A stretch of DNA of 64,000 nt. Origin: Candidatus Diapherotrites archaeon (GTDB lineage Archaea; Iainarchaeota; Iainarchaeia; Iainarchaeales; 1-14-0-10-31-34). Positions 63,401-64,000 of this stretch are shown one piece after another; position 1 is the stretch's first letter; each line of letters starts with the position of its first letter. The stretch is from positions 37,879-101,878 of the forward strand of contig JBFMAK010000003.1 of assembly GCA_040755695.1 (NCBI GenBank), in the 5' to 3' direction. The notes below the pieces were generated by a model. The model made no database searches. It was not told the origin of the DNA and saw only the letters and a program-made list of their open reading frames with translations. The translations under genes and the position numbers were made by a program.

Positions 63401-63874
63401 ATGTTAAGACTACGAAAAGGCACTTCAATAAAAATTTCAGCAAAAAATGTTTATGTCGTGCGCGGAGGAGCAAAAGATAAAAGGCAGAGATATGCGCAGG
63501 CAATTGGCCCATGGATTAACCCAAAAATTGTGTTTCACCCAGAAGCCTTACCAGAATCCAAAAGAACAACAAGGGCTATTGAAATGGGAAAAAAGATTTT
63601 TGAGCTGCGACAGCAAACAAGAATAAAAAAAGGAAAACCACCCAGAAAAGTTTTTGAAGCCATAGAAACACAAAGACAAAGAGTTATTATGGGGAAGGAT
63701 GGGACAACCATACATATTTATTCATCAGAGTATACACCTTACGCTTACGCAAAAACAGATTTAGCAAGGCAAGGTGTGAGAAGAAAAATTCTTTTAAGAA
63801 AAGGAAAACTTGAAAAAGTTTATCCTCACTTGGCTCCAGCAGGGGCAGGAGTCCTTTCAATAGGTGGTAAATAG
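63401..63874 (+). CDS. Hypothetical basic protein
   Basis: 157 residues, basic, beginning MLRLRKGTSIKISAKNVYVV. It contains beta-type stretches (TTIHIYSSEYTPYAYA) and a basic loop (RRKILLRKGKLEKVYPHL), ending GAGVLSIGGK before TAG 63872-63874. No recognised family. The frame continues open beyond the TAG to the window edge, so the protein might be longer. It follows the RHH fusion by 13 bp and may be co-transcribed. Confidence 0.5.
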   Translation: MLRLRKGTSIKISAKNVYVVRGGAKDKRQRYAQAIGPWINPKIVFHPEALPESKRTTRAIEMGKKIFELRQQTRIKKGKPPRKVFEAIETQRQRVIMGKDGTTIHIYSSEYTPYAYAKTDLARQGVRRKILLRKGKLEKVYPHLAPAGAGVLSIGGK

Positions 63875-64000
63875 ATAATTATTCCTTTTAGAAGTGCAAC
63901 TGTTGCAACCTTCCCAAACAAGTATCATGTTGTTTCAGGTATGGCAGATATTTATCCCCACACCGGAAAACAGAGACAGCATGAAAAGCCGCATGAAACA
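63875..64000 (+). other. Open frame continuing in phase after the TAG, to the window edge
   Basis: In the same frame as the upstream gene, the 42 codons after TAG are stop-free and read IIIPFRSATVATFPNKYHVV then SGMADIYPHTGKQRQHEKPH. An internal ATG (MADIYPH) could start a new gene. Incomplete at the edge, so gene boundaries are uncertain. Confidence 0.3.

Overview
The window reads as chromosomal DNA from an archaeon, most likely a DPANN-type lineage. The evidence is archaeal-type 16S, 23S and 5S rRNA genes, a TATA-binding protein, RNA polymerase subunit F, ribosomal proteins L21e and L40e, a geranylgeranylglyceryl-phosphate prenyltransferase, KaiC-like ATPases, an AMP phosphorylase, an AglB-type oligosaccharyltransferase, archaeal BRE/TATA boxes (often close to AAAGCTTTAAAA) and class III (pilin-type) signal sequences. 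I do not assign a phylum. The rRNA deviates at many near-universal positions, as expected of a fast-evolving lineage.

Layout. 1-9.5 kb: the start of a large pilin-like surface protein, three KaiC/RAD55-type proteins (one without a Walker A motif), zinc-binding small proteins, and a minus-strand operon L40e - UbiA - HTH regulator - Pcm. A tRNA-Glu gene carries an anticodon-loop intron plus a second insertion in the D-arm. 9.5-15.2 kb: 16S - tRNA-Ala(TGC) - 23S with unusual spacer repeats and a 72-nt insertion at the tip of 23S helix 89. 15.2-23.3 kb: de novo pyrimidine operon (pyrB, pyrI, pyrD, pyrC, pyrE, pyrF) interrupted by two toxin-antitoxin modules (HEPN/MNT and VapBC), each behind palindromic operators; pyrC has an in-frame TGA. 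23.3-28.4 kb: AMP phosphorylase, the conserved L21e-RpoF-DUF655-KsgA operon, and TBP with a long lysine-rich tail.

28.4-63.4 kb: an unlinked 5S rRNA followed by a 42-bp tandem array, then a 34-kb protein glycosylation/surface-polysaccharide island. It holds AglB, an Alg7/AglH-type GlcNAc-phosphotransferase and separate Alg14 and Alg13 subunits (a eukaryote-like start of N-glycan assembly), many GT2, GT4 and GT-C glycosyltransferases, a Wzx-type flippase, nucleotide-sugar genes (RmlA, RmlB, Ugd, GalU, UDP-glucuronate decarboxylase), a RfbH-like 3-dehydratase for dideoxysugars, a radical SAM enzyme, methyltransferases, two LPG-synthase/UPF0104 membrane proteins and a solitary IS200-type transposase. 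The middle of the island (about 36-59 kb) is visibly more A+T-rich than the rest, consistent with horizontally exchanged glycan genes. The edge holds a ribbon-helix-helix/nucleotidyltransferase fusion with its own putative operator.

The strongest unusual signals are the doubly interrupted tRNA-Glu, the altered 23S peptidyl-transferase centre with its helix-89 insertion, the 16S A1405-U1496 covariation, a family of A/T palindromes clustering around stable RNA genes, the toxin-antitoxin modules inside the pyr operon, the interrupted pyrC, and the basic tail on TBP. Every assignment here comes from reading motifs in the sequence; no database search was run.
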